Below are positions 30,001 to 40,667 of a stretch of DNA of 64,000 nucleotides, piece by piece. The notes beneath the pieces were generated by a model, which was not told the DNA's origin, made no database searches, and was given only the letters and a program-made list of their open reading frames with translations. Both the position numbers and the translations under genes were made by a program. Source of the DNA: Rhynchopus sp. YZ270_cl-10. Its lineage: Eukaryota > Euglenozoa > Diplonemea > Diplonemida > Diplonemidae. Each line of letters starts with the position of its first letter. Position 1 is the stretch's first letter. The stretch spans positions 1,612,001-1,676,000 of the forward strand of contig OZ037838.1 in assembly GCA_964035575.1 (NCBI GenBank). Direction: 5' to 3'.

Positions 30001-31939
30001 CCATGCTGTATGTTTCCTTTTGCCACCGGGCCGTCCTTCCATTTGCCCGGGCTGTGGTTTCTTCGGTACGTATTTCTTTGGCATTTTGTGTTTTTTTCCT
30101 GTTGTGGCGGGTTCCTACGTCACGAGTCGTGTTCTAAGCCAGTAAAACGCCAAAAAAAAAAAAATTTTTTTTTAGGTCCGAAAAGGGGAATTTTTTTTTT
30201 TTTTTTCAATAACTGAGGATTGCCCTCAGTTCTGACCCCCTATATAAAAGTCTGGGCAATTTTCAGGTGAAAAAAAAATTTTTTTTTCGAAAATTTTTTG
30301 GCCCCCTGGGTTGGGTCTTGGGGCACCGAAAAATGCCAAAAAGCGCAAAAATCGGCTGTTTTGACCATCTGTGGTTACACCATCGTCACGTCTCTGTACA
30401 AGCCTATTCTATACCCAAAAGTGGATAGGCAAGGCCGTGTTTGACCAAAAAAAAAATTTTTTTTTTTCAAAAAAATCGAGTTTTCGTCACCTGTGGGTGG
30501 TCGTAGGATCGAAATTTGTGAAAAATTTTCACTTTTTTTTTTTGACCCAAAAAATTTTTTTTCGACAAGGCAACGGGAAAAATGCCTAAGGGGAAAGGGG
30601 AAAAAAGGGAAAAACGGGAATTTGGAGGATCCTCTATTTTGAGGATCGTTTTCACAGTCACATTTTACCTTAGCAAAATCTGAAAAAAAAAATTTTTTTT
30701 CGAAAAATTTTTGGACCCCTGGGGTGGGTCTTGGGGCACCGAAAAACAGGGCGTTCGCTATCGCCATCGTTTTTTCCTGATCGTGGCGAAATGCCAAAAA
30801 CCCCGAAATTTTCGTTTTTTTACTAGTGCTTAAAATAGGTCAAAAAAAATTTTCCCGCCGGAGAGAAGTTAGTTCGTGGGGTGAATCCCTGGTACTGAAT
30901 GGTCAAAAAAAATTTGCTATTTGCGCGTGATCCCTTCCCCAGCACAAGTGATATTACAGCTGAACTTTCCTGATACTAAAACCAGCAAAACGATGGAGAA
31001 TTTCATCAATCCCCCCTCACTGAGGGTCTCTTTGTGTTGTTTAATCAAACAGATGTACAAGAGAGGCATCTGTCATATGAGACTTCATCCTTATTTTGAT
31101 TATTTTCAACTCTCTGCCGTTGAAAGTAGAGTTGACACGAGCAGTGACACCTTCTATAACAGGGGGTACGGTACACCTTCAGCAGACTGCAGGATTGAGG
31201 AGCGAGCGGGAGTGCTGGGGAAACTTCCTCTCACGGCAGGCGGGTTTGCGGATGATTTTGAGTACAGTGGACATGCACCCCTCTGCGACCCCCCCTCCGG
31301 GGGGGTCTACAGGGTGGTGGGGAGAAATCTCTCTCTCTCTTTTTTTTTTTTTTTCCCCCTTTTTTTATTTATTTATTTATTTATTTATACAGGGTTTCGC
31401 CCCGGTGGGGCGAAGCCCTGGGGCGAAATAAAATGTCATTTTTTCAGGAAAAGATTTTTTTAACGAAAAAAAATATTTTTCGCCCCGGGGCGAACGCCCT
31501 GCCGAAAAATGCAAAAAAAACGTAAAAATCGGGTGTTTTGAGCATCTGTGGTTACACCATATACACGTCTGTAACCCCACATAGGCCCATTACCATGGTT
31601 TCGTTAGCTCTTGTGGCATGCCCTCCTGCAGTTTCCTGCTCATCGGCGGCCTCTAGTCCGTGTGGACTTGGGCCACTACCAGCTTCCGGAGGAGCGACGC
31701 TCACGTGCGAGCGTCGGACCGGTCACTGCTCTGGGTGCCATGTGCTTTAGCCAATTCTTGACGAGGATGGGGGTGCAGACCGCCAAGTCCGGACGGTCGG
31801 AGGGAACCTTCCCCACCGCACGTCAGTTCTCCTAAGCTCCTTGTGACTTGACTCGTGCCGGTGCTGGTGTCTCTTCTTGTGACCCACCGAGCACGCAGCC
31901 AACAGTGCGTCAAACCCTCAAGATCCTGTAGCACCGAGG
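30001..31939. other. A/T-tract region with a recurring phrase
   Basis: Runs of A then T of 8-20 bp alternate with a degenerate unit: CTGGGTTGGGTCTTGGGGCA, then CGAAAAATGCCAAAAA, then ATCGG.TGTTTTGA.CATCTG. It recurs near 30,300, 30,715, 31,500, 33,480 and 33,650. A hairpin, CAGGGTTTCGCCCC and GGGGCGAAGCCCTG, lies at 31,390-31,420 next to a TTTA repeat. The open stretch 30,921-31,463 is not supported as a gene. Confidence 0.5.
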
Positions 31940-32392
31940 GTGTGTGAACCCCAATCGTCTGCGTCAGGACATACGCCGTCTGCCATCAAGCGGAGGGTGC
32001 TCCAATACTCCTCAGACACGAAGGAGCAATCACAGCGATCACGAACCACGCGATTGAGGCGGTTTCACAGGTGGTCAGCGGGGGAAGCATACGAGGCTTC
32101 ACAAAGCAACACCGCTTCCGGAGATGACCGGCTCCCCTCTTCCTCAACATGCACCAGAGCCCTATTTTTCACAAGCGGTCCCGAAACCTTAAAGTTTGCG
32201 CAAGCCCTGGAGTCATCCGATGACGCAAGGCAAGTCACTCTCCCAAAGCGATGGCATTGGATGGCAGTATCCGAAGTCAGACCTCCGGGAAATATTGAAT
32301 CCTTAATGGACGACTTCAATGTGATCGCTGCCTTCTCCCTCTACGTCCCACCCTTCAAGAACACGGAGACTCGCAAGCTGCAAGTAATTTGA
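31940..32392 (+). CDS. Hypothetical reading frame (150 aa), weak
   Basis: An open frame with mixed composition whose second half (TLPKRWHWMAVSEVRPPGN then IESLMDDFNVIAAFSLYVPP) looks more protein-like than the surrounding A/T-tract DNA, and the region is GC-richer. No domain recognised. It may be a remnant of an E4 cargo gene. Low confidence. Confidence 0.2.
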   Translation: MCEPQSSASGHTPSAIKRRVLQYSSDTKEQSQRSRTTRLRRFHRWSAGEAYEASQSNTASGDDRLPSSSTCTRALFFTSGPETLKFAQALESSDDARQVTLPKRWHWMAVSEVRPPGNIESLMDDFNVIAAFSLYVPPFKNTETRKLQVI

Positions 32393-32728
32393 GGTTGTTT
32401 CTGCGAGCCCCGACCTAAACCGTTCATCTTCAGAGATATGTACAGTGTGCGCACTACTTTCCGCAGGAAGAACGGGCCCATTTTGGGCTCCGACCTCAGA
32501 GGCCGTTTTCGAAGACAGCTACAGTGGGATATTTTGGTTCCTCAATTTTTTATAACAAAAGCGAAAATCTGCCTATGTGCTTGAAAAATGCTGTGCATTT
32601 TTGGTAGAATTTTTTAAAAATTGCTATACTCCCCTATGACTGGACCCAACTCCCCTCACTCTTTTTTTGGTCAAAAACACCCCAAATTTTTCTACCGTTT
32701 TTTCCGTTTTTTCCGTTTTTGACCTTTT

Positions 32729-32880
32729 TAGACACCCTCCTTTAAAAAAAAAAATCTAAGATCTTAAGAAAAAAACTAAGATCTTAACAAAAAACACTAA
32801 GATCTTACTTAATTAAAAAAAAACACTAAGATCGGTCATATCTTAATTAAGATCTTTTGTAATCCATGTAGACACCCTCC
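32729..32880. repeat. AAGATCTTA palindrome cluster between 12-bp direct repeats
   Basis: TAGACACCCTCC at 32,729-32,740 and again at 32,869-32,880 bracket about 128 bp containing four or more CTAAGATCTTA-like palindromes. It could be a small foldback insertion with a long target duplication, or a local duplication. Confidence 0.6.
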
Positions 32881-34069
32881 AGAGTCGAGTTTTTTTTTTT
32901 TTTTTTTGACATGTGGTGTTCGCGAAGTCGATATTGACAGGGCGCTGACAAGTCGGGGACCGATTTCCGAAAGCACCAACATAGCGAAAAAAATAAAAAT
33001 CAAAAAACACGGGTTGCCTACGATCGTAGTACGATCTCTTACGATCGCAGCTCTTTTTTGATCGCACTACGATCGTACTACGATCAAAGTACGGTCGTAG
33101 TACGATCGTACTTACGATCGTATTATGATCGTACGATCGTACTACGATCGTAACGATCGTAGTACGATCGTAATGATCGTAGTACGATCGTAGTACGATC
33201 GTACGATCTTCCTTCTAAGGTGCTCGCTCTCCATACCTAGACCCTCGAATTTTTTTTTTTGCCCCTATATTGGGCTAATTTCGACGATTTGAGGCCATTA
33301 AAAGCAAAATTTGGCACTTTTGAGCATCTAGGGGGGTCTAAAACGCGGTTCCGCGAACCCAAAATTTCGTGATTTTTACCAAAAACAAGTCGATTTTTGA
33401 AAAAATCTCAAAAAAAAAAATCCCAATTTTTTTTTTCACAAGTGTTTTTGAGGCCTGCTCACTACACCCTAGGTACCCTTCTGGGACCAAAAAGTCAAAA
33501 AAAGCAAGAATTGGGCTGTTTTGAGCATCTAGAGTTAATTCCCCAGTCATTTTCTGTACCACCAGTGCATTTTGTATGGGCCAGCGCCTTGTCAAAAAAT
33601 CAAAAAATCTCAAAAAAAAAAATTTTTTTTCGGGAAAATTTCGACCCCTGAGTTGGGTTTTTGGGCACCAAAAAGTGCAAAAAAACGCAAAAATCGGGTG
33701 TTTTGACGATCTGGGGGTAACTATATGCACTACTACAGGGGCCCACAATATCGACTTTTCCTTAGCAAATTCCTTGGAGTATTGCATGCCTTGAAGTGTT
33801 GCATTTTGTCCCCACTGAGTGTGCACTCAGAAAACACTCATCAATAAAACGACCTTTCTGTTCGGTAAAAAATAGTTATTTTCTATTGTAGTAGTGGGTT
33901 TGTCGTGCAGTGATGTTCTTTGTACCTGGAGAGTGGGCCGAGTGCAAGGTATGTTTTTAACCCCCCGGTTTTCTCCCTTTTCGACATGTCCGCTATTTTT
34001 TTTTTTTTTTGAAAACTTGGTTGTATTAGTGTAGCCACCCTAGAGTGTGCTCCACTATACTAAACATTT

Positions 34070-34627
34070 TTATGTCACCGCAGACGAGCGCGATGATCTC
34101 TCTTGTGTGGCAGATGTCACACTGATGTCGCTGATACTACTACCCACCGGGCCATCATCAGATGGGGGTGGCGGGGCGGAGGGGGGGGCATTGATGACGG
34201 ATTTCTTCCGTTTTTTGGCAGTTTTGTCGCATGCTCTGGGGGAAGACGAGCGTTTTCTTTTTGAAGAACGTGTTGATGGATTCTGTTTACGGGAGGGGGG
34301 AGAAACAGAACGCTTTAGTTTTAAAATACGGTTGGGCTCAGGGTCACCCTCAGCAGGCGGCACGTCATTCGCGGCAGGCCGATCTCCCGCTGCGAGGACG
34401 TCGTCGATCATGTCACCCTCCGATGTGCCAGCAGAGGAGGTTGGAGGTGAAGACCACCTAGATGCTCTAGCTGATATGCTAGGGCCGTAGGCATCGAGTG
34501 GTGCAGTTCCCCATGCCGCGTCAGCGAGCCATCGGACGGACCTTGACAGCTGTGACCTGATAACAGCGATGCTATCGACACCTAGACGGGCACGTTTTTT
34601 TTTTTTTTTTGTCAACAAAAATGTCAC
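34070..34627 (-). CDS. Ser/Pro/Lys-rich hypothetical frame (185 aa), weak
   Basis: Minus-strand frame starting at 34,627. A poly-Lys start arises from a T run. It then has a possibly structured piece (ARLGVDSIAVIRSQLSRSVR then WLADAAWGTAPL) followed by disordered, basic sequence with nuclear-signal-like SSKRKRSSSP and KKRKKS. The composition could be coding for a disordered protein, but there is no domain and no second line of support. It is the only sizeable frame in the GATCGTA element. Confidence 0.3.
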   Translation of the reverse strand: MTFLLTKKKKKRARLGVDSIAVIRSQLSRSVRWLADAAWGTAPLDAYGPSISARASRWSSPPTSSAGTSEGDMIDDVLAAGDRPAANDVPPAEGDPEPNRILKLKRSVSPPSRKQNPSTRSSKRKRSSSPRACDKTAKKRKKSVINAPPSAPPPPSDDGPVGSSISDISVTSATQERSSRSSAVT

Positions 34628-34639
34628 TTTTACGTGGGG

Positions 34640-35812
34640 TACGGGGCGGCTTCTTGTTTGTTTGTTTTTTTGTTGTAGTCTCTACTTTTACATTCAATTT
34701 CTCTTATCAGGTACCCGAACCGACGACCCTTCATCGTGACAGCGAAGCAGTGCCCACGGAAGAGCTGGTGCAATTATTTCAAAACCAGGTGGCGATCGTA
34801 AAAGTCGGGTTTATATACCAACTTTTCCATTAACCCACCCCAGACCACCCTAATTATTATGAAACTCTTAGTCAGTCACTGCTATAGCCATTTAACCCAG
34901 GGAGCATAGCTAGTGCAAGAAATTCGACTTCGGGATCCGGAAAGTCTGTCCTCTGCTTGCGGAGGACTAGACACAAGAAAATATTGCGTTCCCCCAGAAT
35001 ACTAATTTTTGTCACAGTAATTTTTGCCCAGGGCATGCTCTTGAAGCATGGCGGCTTGGTGTGAGAAGGGGCAGTGTGTTGTTTTGTTCTAGATTTCAAC
35101 GGTTGTTAGAACGAGTCAAGTGGATGCTTATCTAAACACTGACTTTAGTACAGACCCGAGAGATCACACATGACTTTGAGGAAAGAACAAAGCAATGCAT
35201 CTGTACCCGCACGCCAGGTTGTAGTTACTTCAGAATTTTCTTGAGTTTGCATGAACGAGGAGGGGGTGATTCATTCTTCGGGAACGCTTAGTATACCATG
35301 GAATGATCATCTCAAAAAAACAGTGGGGGCTGAATTCATATCCCTTAGAATTGCGAATTCAGCCTTTGCAGAAGGTACGTCTTACTTGTACTTGTACTTG
35401 TATGCCGTGTCACCCTTCTCAACCTTACCGGTTCACAGCTCGCAAGAGCAATGTAACCCTTCTCGCTATTGCAAACTTAAGAATTTTCTGCTGTAACTTA
35501 CCAAAATCGATTTTCTTTCACCCCAAACACCCGCAACACCCCACCTGCTACTTCGGTAGCCTGTGTTGTTGGGAGTTGGTTCTCATGTTGATCCCCAGTG
35601 ACTGTCTAGCACTGCTTCTTCTGAGCCCAACGTTGTTTGGCCTGTCGACGTAATAAATACGAAGACAGGGCGGCGGTGCCAACAATTTTCCAATGATGTA
35701 ACGTTTTATCTGATTGATTATCGTTTGATATACCTTGTGTGTGCTTCATGCACACCATGCAAGGAATATCGAACGGTATTTCAAGCGATATTCGTTATTT
35801 CGTTTGGCAAAC
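34640..35812. other. Gene-poor interior of the GATCGTA element
   Basis: No convincing gene, satellite or RNA. TACTTGTACTTG is repeated near 35,380. Confidence 0.4.
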
Positions 35813-35997
35813 GTACTACGATCGTACTACGATCGTAATGATCGTACTACGATCGTACTACGATCGTTTACGATCGTAGTACGATCGTAGTTGATCGTAG
35901 TACGATATTTTACGATCGTTACGATCGTTTTTTGGTACGATCGTAAACGATCGTACTACGATCGTAGGCAACCCGTGAAAAAAAAAAAATTTTTTTT

Positions 35998-36082
35998 TTT
36001 TTTGGAAAAAAACGGCCCAAAACGACAAATTAGTTTTTAGGACAAAAATTTCCTCACAAATCGTTAAGCATGGAACCCCCTA
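35998..36082. repeat. E4 right-terminal conserved stretch
   Basis: AACGGCCCAAAACGACAAAT, TAGTTTTTAGGACAAAAAT and CCTCACAAAT occur in the same order and spacing as at 42,029-42,113 (E1). This is the family's right-end signature. Confidence 0.85.
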
Positions 36083-36089
36083 TTCCCTA
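36083..36089. repeat. 7-bp target duplication of E4, right
   Basis: TTCCCTA, identical to 26,418-26,424. Confidence 0.93.
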
Positions 36090-36148
36090 GGTGCGTAGAG
36101 AAGTGTGTTGGCGCCGAGGTAGCTGGGGATACGGCTGCGGAAAACGCG

Positions 36149-39100
36149 ATGAGTGCTGTGGTAGAGTTGTGTGGAGCTGTGACTTGTGGTGACGGCGACT
36201 ACTTCGCGTTGACTGCAACAGACATGCAGTCGTTGCACAAGCGGCACGCGGCGGCGAAATGGGACGCTTCCATTGTGGAGAATTTGCGCAGGAACTGTGA
36301 TGGGGACGTAGCGACGGAAGACCGTGGTCCGCTCGCACAGTACGCGATGGAGACGTACACGGCGCAACAGGCCCGGAATGTGCTGCACGACATCGCAGAC
36401 GCATCGGACCAGGAGGAGCAGGAGCGGATCAAGGCGTCGTTAAACAGTACAGTGGACAAGTTACCTGCTGTGAACGAGGTGTTGAGCTGCATAAAAGCGT
36501 CGGAGGTCGCATATTCCGCATTCACCTCTGCTTACAAGCGTATGAGCAAAGGAGCGAGGTTTGACTGGAACATTGTCAAGATTCCTGACGCACTGCCCAA
36601 GGTTGTGCGCACACGCCTCAAGCTGTTCCTCACGCCTCTGGAGGACGCCGTCGCGGACAAGTTTTCCCAAGATGGCTGCAGGCTACTCTCTGATTGCAAG
36701 AACCTGACTGTTCCTTCGTCAGGAGTCAGCATGCGGTCAGGCCGTCAGGGCGTTCCTCCTTCACCTGTCACGGTGGAGCAGTATTTAGTGCAGTCTGGGT
36801 GGGGCCACGATGACCTGAAGCGCTTCGCTGCGATGACCGAGAAGTGGCAACATGACAATAAGGTCATGAAGACGTACGCGAGAGCGGTGGGCGGGTACAT
36901 TGCGGTGCAGCATCTTCTCGGTCTTCTGGGAACACAGGACCAGCGTGATCGCCGATACGTCAAGAACTTGTCTTGGAAGAAGGCAATAACTGAGCAGTGG
37001 GAGTTGGGGAGAAGCAGTGGCGAACAAGTGGTGAGGAAGAGTGGGTTCCTGAGCATGGCAGTGTTGCAGACCCTTGTGTACGACTGCACTGGCAAAAGGT
37101 GGGAGCTCAGCCGCACACAGGAGGCTTTGGTGAGGGATAAGTACATCCTCATCTGTTCGTACGCAAATCCGACCAGCATGGCGGGAGACCCGAAGAGGAG
37201 AGAAGGGGACTACTTCGCAGGCGTTCGCGAAGAGGACCGGTCAACAAGGGATGGGTGTCTGCGATACCGTCTGCACTCCTCGCAACACGGCACCGTCGGG
37301 TATCGCGACGTCGAGGGGAGGTTCCCCCATTCGGTGATGTACGTTGCGAGGGAGAAAAAGACGCCAGAAGAACCTGTGCGGCAACAGCCGGTCAAGAATT
37401 TGAAGAAACCCGGATTTATTCAGCAGTTCAACACCTCGCAGGCTAAGCAGCAGCAGAAGGACAAGGTCGAGAACAGGAAGCGCGAAGAAGAGGTGGCCGA
37501 AACGGCACGCAAGTACTCTTCGCAAGTTGCGCAGCTCCCGTACCGGTTTCTCTTCCCCTCAACTTTGCACGAAGAGTGCGGCGAAGGACGCAACAAGCAG
37601 TTGCTGGAAGAGCACCGACTGGCGGATCCTGTGACACAGGAAGGTGCGTGGGCGTGCCTCAACTGGGTGCGCCAGTCGGTGACCTCGTGCGGAGAGCCGA
37701 ACAGGAAGATGACGAGGTTTTCCTGGGAGCAAATGCTGCACTTTCAGCAAATTGCGACCTTGCGGAGCAAAGCGGTGTGGAACGAAGACCCGAAGGAACT
37801 GAGCCTGCACTGGAGAGGTCTGTTTGACGTGGCTTGCGTGAGGCACGCAGTGGCATCCTTGTTTCCTGACTGGATATGCTCCTCCATACCGCTTCATCGG
37901 GAGGAGGGGAACCAGCAGGCGACATTGTGCAAAGATGCGCACCTGCACGACACGGTCCGCGCCCTCATGTTTGAGAGAGACGGGCATTGGGTGGTGGTTT
38001 TGGTTGTGTCGTATTCCCCAGAGATCGACCTCGGGGACCCAAACACTGAGACGACCGGATTTGTGGTGAAGGACACGGACAGGGCTGAGAAGCGTTTCGG
38101 CCTGTTGGACGACGCCATCGACCACGCCACCAGAGGGCAACCATTTTCCTGGGAAGCTCCGCTGGTACTTGCCGTGAAGCGGGGAAACTTCAAGGGAAGG
38201 TTCCACACTGCTGCCACCCTGCAGGTGTACGCCATCCGGAAGGTGAACCGCAGAGTGACGGACGCTGTGCTGGCGGATGAGGCACGTGCTTGGGCAGCCC
38301 GTTGCTTGGAGACGTTGACGGAGACGCTGAATGCAGAGATTCAGCACGTGATGAATGCGGCACGTGAGGCTGTGAGTATCCGTGTTGATGAACTTCGGGA
38401 CTACCTGTGGCAGCGGAGGCGAACGCCGCACGTTGTGTCTTCCTTGTGTGACTTGGTGCGCAGGGGCATGGGTAGTGCTGTGCAGTGTGCGAAGCTGCGC
38501 GGTGGCAGCGACACAGTCCTGAGGAATTTGCTGGAGGACACAGTGGGTGCTACGAACGAACGCACGAACGACATGTCTGAGTCTGAAGATGACCGATCAG
38601 GAGCGGTGAGCTGCGAATTGTTCCCTGTGTCGGAGCCACCACCAGCAGCACCAGCAGCACCAGCAGCACCAGCAGCACCAGCAGCACCAGCAGCACCAGC
38701 AGCACCAGCAGCACCAGCAGCACCAGCAGCACCAGCAGCACCAGCAGCACCACCACCAGTACCAGCAGAAAGTCCGAGGAAGCGGAGGAGAGCTGGGACT
38801 GATGCATCCCAGAATGTTGCAAAGAAGCGTAAGTCTGCACCGAAGAAGCACGGTCAGCAGCAACAGAAGCAGCAGCCACCACAGAAGCCACAGCAACCAC
38901 AGCAGCCACAACAGCCACAGCAGAAGCCACAGCAACCACAGCAACCACAACAGCCACAGCAGAAGCCACAGCAACCACAGCAGCAGCAGAACCCACACCA
39001 GCCAGGCGTTGGGGAGGCGGAGGAGATGGAGCAATTGCAGGCTGCCCTTGATGCAACGCTCCACCAGCCTCCACCAGTGCCGAGGGGGTTCCATAACTTC

Positions 39101-40036
39101 GGCGTGACGTGTTTCATCAACTCTGTTTTACAGTGTTTAGTGTACACGGACTCGTTTGTGAAGTCCCTCTCGGATGCTGGCCCTTTTTCGAGGGCAATAC
39201 GCGAAGTGGTGGCTCAGTCAGTGACTGCGGATGCACAAGATGTGATCCGCCCTACGAGCATACGCGACGCATTAAATGCGAAGGAGCCTCGGTTCACGGC
39301 TACGCAGCAAGACTGCCACGAGTTTTTTCTTGTGCTGACGGACGCCCTCGAGGTGGAGGCAAGACGTGGGAAAGTTAAACATCCCACCAACGAAGTGCTG
39401 GATCATGAGACTTTGTCTGTGGCCTCGGCACGAGTAGTGAACTCTTACCTCGAGAGTTCTAATTGTCCAGCAATGGGTTTTCTTTATCTACAGTATGTCC
39501 AGACAGCCACTTGTTTTGGCTGTGACACTAAGTGCCTCACCGTCACCCCCTCACACAATATGATATTGCACTTCCCCACGCGGGACACCGGTTCATTGCC
39601 AGTGGCATTGGGTGCGTTACTTCAGCACCTCTCTAGGGTGGAAGAAATGCACGCAGAGCAGGAGTACAAGTGCCTGACCTGCCACCCGCAGACCTTCGCA
39701 GCCAGAATGGTGACACGTGTGATGCGGCTGCCAAATGTTTTGGCAATGCAATTGGCGAGGTTTCACGACCCGCTCAATAAGATCGAGACGATCGTTGAAC
39801 TTCCGCATGAGTTGGACATGGCACCATACGTGCACTCTGACTCTCTAGAGGTGCAACTTCGGTATGACCTGTATGGTGTTGTCTGTCACCACGGACACAG
39901 GATGGGGCACGGCCACTACAGTGCATACGTGAAGTCAGAGGGTACGTGGTATCATTGCAATGATTCAAGTGTGACAAAGAACCCGAGGCTTCTCTTTTCA
40001 GAGGCATACCTTCTTTTTTATCATCGTCGGGGGTGA
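36149..40036 (+). CDS. USP-type deubiquitinase, large (1,295 codons from this ATG)
   Basis: The C-terminal third is a ubiquitin-specific protease domain. The Cys box is RGFHNFGVTCFINSVLQCL with catalytic Cys988. Two CxxC pairs (CFGC and CLTC) match the zinc-ribbon fingers of the family. The His box GHGHYSAYVKSEGTWYHCND supplies His1256 and Asn1271/Asp1272. USP enzymes are thiol proteases that cut ubiquitin from proteins. The first 830 residues are not recognised; they include a basic coiled stretch near 430-460 and a hydrophobic DGHWVVVLVV segment that only weakly recalls other thiol-protease folds. Between them lie a PAA repeat (about residues 831-872) and a Gln/Pro repeat (about 900-950) with KKRK motifs. 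The frame is open upstream to the E4 edge at 36,090 and continues the frame of 26,313-26,424. All catalytic residues are present. Confidence 0.93.
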   Translation: MSAVVELCGAVTCGDGDYFALTATDMQSLHKRHAAAKWDASIVENLRRNCDGDVATEDRGPLAQYAMETYTAQQARNVLHDIADASDQEEQERIKASLNSTVDKLPAVNEVLSCIKASEVAYSAFTSAYKRMSKGARFDWNIVKIPDALPKVVRTRLKLFLTPLEDAVADKFSQDGCRLLSDCKNLTVPSSGVSMRSGRQGVPPSPVTVEQYLVQSGWGHDDLKRFAAMTEKWQHDNKVMKTYARAVGGYIAVQHLLGLLGTQDQRDRRYVKNLSWKKAITEQWELGRSSGEQVVRKSGFLSMAVLQTLVYDCTGKRWELSRTQEALVRDKYILICSYANPTSMAGDPKRREGDYFAGVREEDRSTRDGCLRYRLHSSQHGTVGYRDVEGRFPHSVMYVAREKKTPEEPVRQQPVKNLKKPGFIQQFNTSQAKQQQKDKVENRKREEEVAETARKYSSQVAQLPYRFLFPSTLHEECGEGRNKQLLEEHRLADPVTQEGAWACLNWVRQSVTSCGEPNRKMTRFSWEQMLHFQQIATLRSKAVWNEDPKELSLHWRGLFDVACVRHAVASLFPDWICSSIPLHREEGNQQATLCKDAHLHDTVRALMFERDGHWVVVLVVSYSPEIDLGDPNTETTGFVVKDTDRAEKRFGLLDDAIDHATRGQPFSWEAPLVLAVKRGNFKGRFHTAATLQVYAIRKVNRRVTDAVLADEARAWAARCLETLTETLNAEIQHVMNAAREAVSIRVDELRDYLWQRRRTPHVVSSLCDLVRRGMGSAVQCAKLRGGSDTVLRNLLEDTVGATNERTNDMSESEDDRSGAVSCELFPVSEPPPAAPAAPAAPAAPAAPAAPAAPAAPAAPAAPAAPAAPPPVPAESPRKRRRAGTDASQNVAKKRKSAPKKHGQQQQKQQPPQKPQQPQQPQQPQQKPQQPQQPQQPQQKPQQPQQQQNPHQPGVGEAEEMEQLQAALDATLHQPPPVPRGFHNFGVTCFINSVLQCLVYTDSFVKSLSDAGPFSRAIREVVAQSVTADAQDVIRPTSIRDALNAKEPRFTATQQDCHEFFLVLTDALEVEARRGKVKHPTNEVLDHETLSVASARVVNSYLESSNCPAMGFLYLQYVQTATCFGCDTKCLTVTPSHNMILHFPTRDTGSLPVALGALLQHLSRVEEMHAEQEYKCLTCHPQTFAARMVTRVMRLPNVLAMQLARFHDPLNKIETIVELPHELDMAPYVHSDSLEVQLRYDLYGVVCHHGHRMGHGHYSAYVKSEGTWYHCNDSSVTKNPRLLFSEAYLLFYHRRG
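38640..38765 (+). repeat. PAA codon repeat in the USP gene
   Basis: CCAGCAGCA repeated about 13 times in frame, coding Pro-Ala-Ala. It is likely a flexible spacer between the unknown N-terminal part and the protease domain. Confidence 0.9.
38855..38995 (+). repeat. Gln/Pro codon repeat in the USP gene
   Basis: CAACCACAGCAGCCACAA-type units code QQPQQPQQKPQQ. Like the PAA stretch, this is a low-complexity linker. Confidence 0.9.
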
Positions 40037-40667
40037 TTCTTTTTGGTGCATCGAGACGTTACGTGTTCTTTATAAGATTGTCTGATGGAGGCAGTATCGG
40101 CGACAGTGGGGGAAATAGAGGGGGGTATGAGTTCAGAGAGACTGGGGTTATTGTCTCAGGACCGAGTCAGGTAGTTGAACTTCATCCTTTTTTAAATAGT
40201 GTGGATCTTTGCAGTCGTCGGTTATGTCTGAAAATTCTTAAGTCCACTTTGTGAGGGCCTTTCATTAACATTAAAGGCCACTTTTGTTTTTTTTTTTCAC
40301 GAATTGTTTCTCTCTCGCCTTGTCTTCATTTCAAGTTATGCCACACCCCTCTCAGCAGCCTGCTGATCAGAGTAAATGTTAAAGTATCAGCCTTTCTAGG
40401 TGTTCTTGAGTGAACAATGCAAGCATCCTCTCCAAAGCTTTTCTGTTGCGATTCTTTCTATTTGTTCCGATTTAGCCTTTTCACAAGTTGTGTAATAGTT
40501 GCAAGCACTCTGTTTTGTCAGTTTCTCTTCCTTCTTCGACCAACAAAGATACCACACCACCCCAGACCCTTTCCAATTTTTCATTTCCTCTATTCTTCCC
40601 ATCCAAGCCCTCCCCACACAATTCTGTTCCAGATGTAAATCTTGCCATAATTAAACCATTTCTGTAA
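40037..40667. other. 3' flank of the USP gene
   Basis: No further gene. Pyrimidine-rich DNA (TTTTTTTTTTTCACG, CTTCCTTCTTCGACC) which could carry processing signals. Confidence 0.4.

Larger units (their letters stand above)
33008..35977. mobile_element. 2.97-kb TIR element with GATCGTA palindromic ends
   Basis: The outer 29 bp are perfect inverted repeats beginning CACGGGTTGCCTACGATCGT. Each end then continues into 160-200 bp of nested palindromes built from TACGATCGTA and GTACGATC (33,018-33,213 and 35,813-35,967). The flanks are A-rich, so a target duplication cannot be judged. The interior has no transposase; one minus-strand frame is listed separately. It lies inside E4, close to its right end. 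Confidence 0.85.
26425..36082 (+). mobile_element. E4: innermost nested DNA transposon, 9.7 kb
   Basis: The left end TAGGGGGTACCGTGG and right end CCATGGAACCCCCTA-like sequence (GCATGGAACCCCCTA, ending 36,082) are imperfect inverted repeats with 7-bp duplications. It contains the conserved left region (to about 26,965), the hairpin block, 122-bp array C, a small zinc-finger frame (27,898-28,095), at least two further TIR elements (28,879-29,395 and 33,008-35,977), a long A/T-tract region with repeated phrases, and about 85 bp of right-terminal sequence shared with E1. No cargo gene of clear identity survives, and no transposase is seen. Confidence 0.9.

Noticed and set aside
30921-31463. 180-codon open frame in E4
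   Set aside because: Ends in low-complexity T-rich sequence and shows no domain or codon pattern; treated as chance.
37600-38060. Second thiol-protease (Josephin-like) domain in the USP protein around ACLNW and GHWVVVLVV
   Set aside because: The His-strand resemblance is faint and the position matching the catalytic Cys is not Cys in my alignment.
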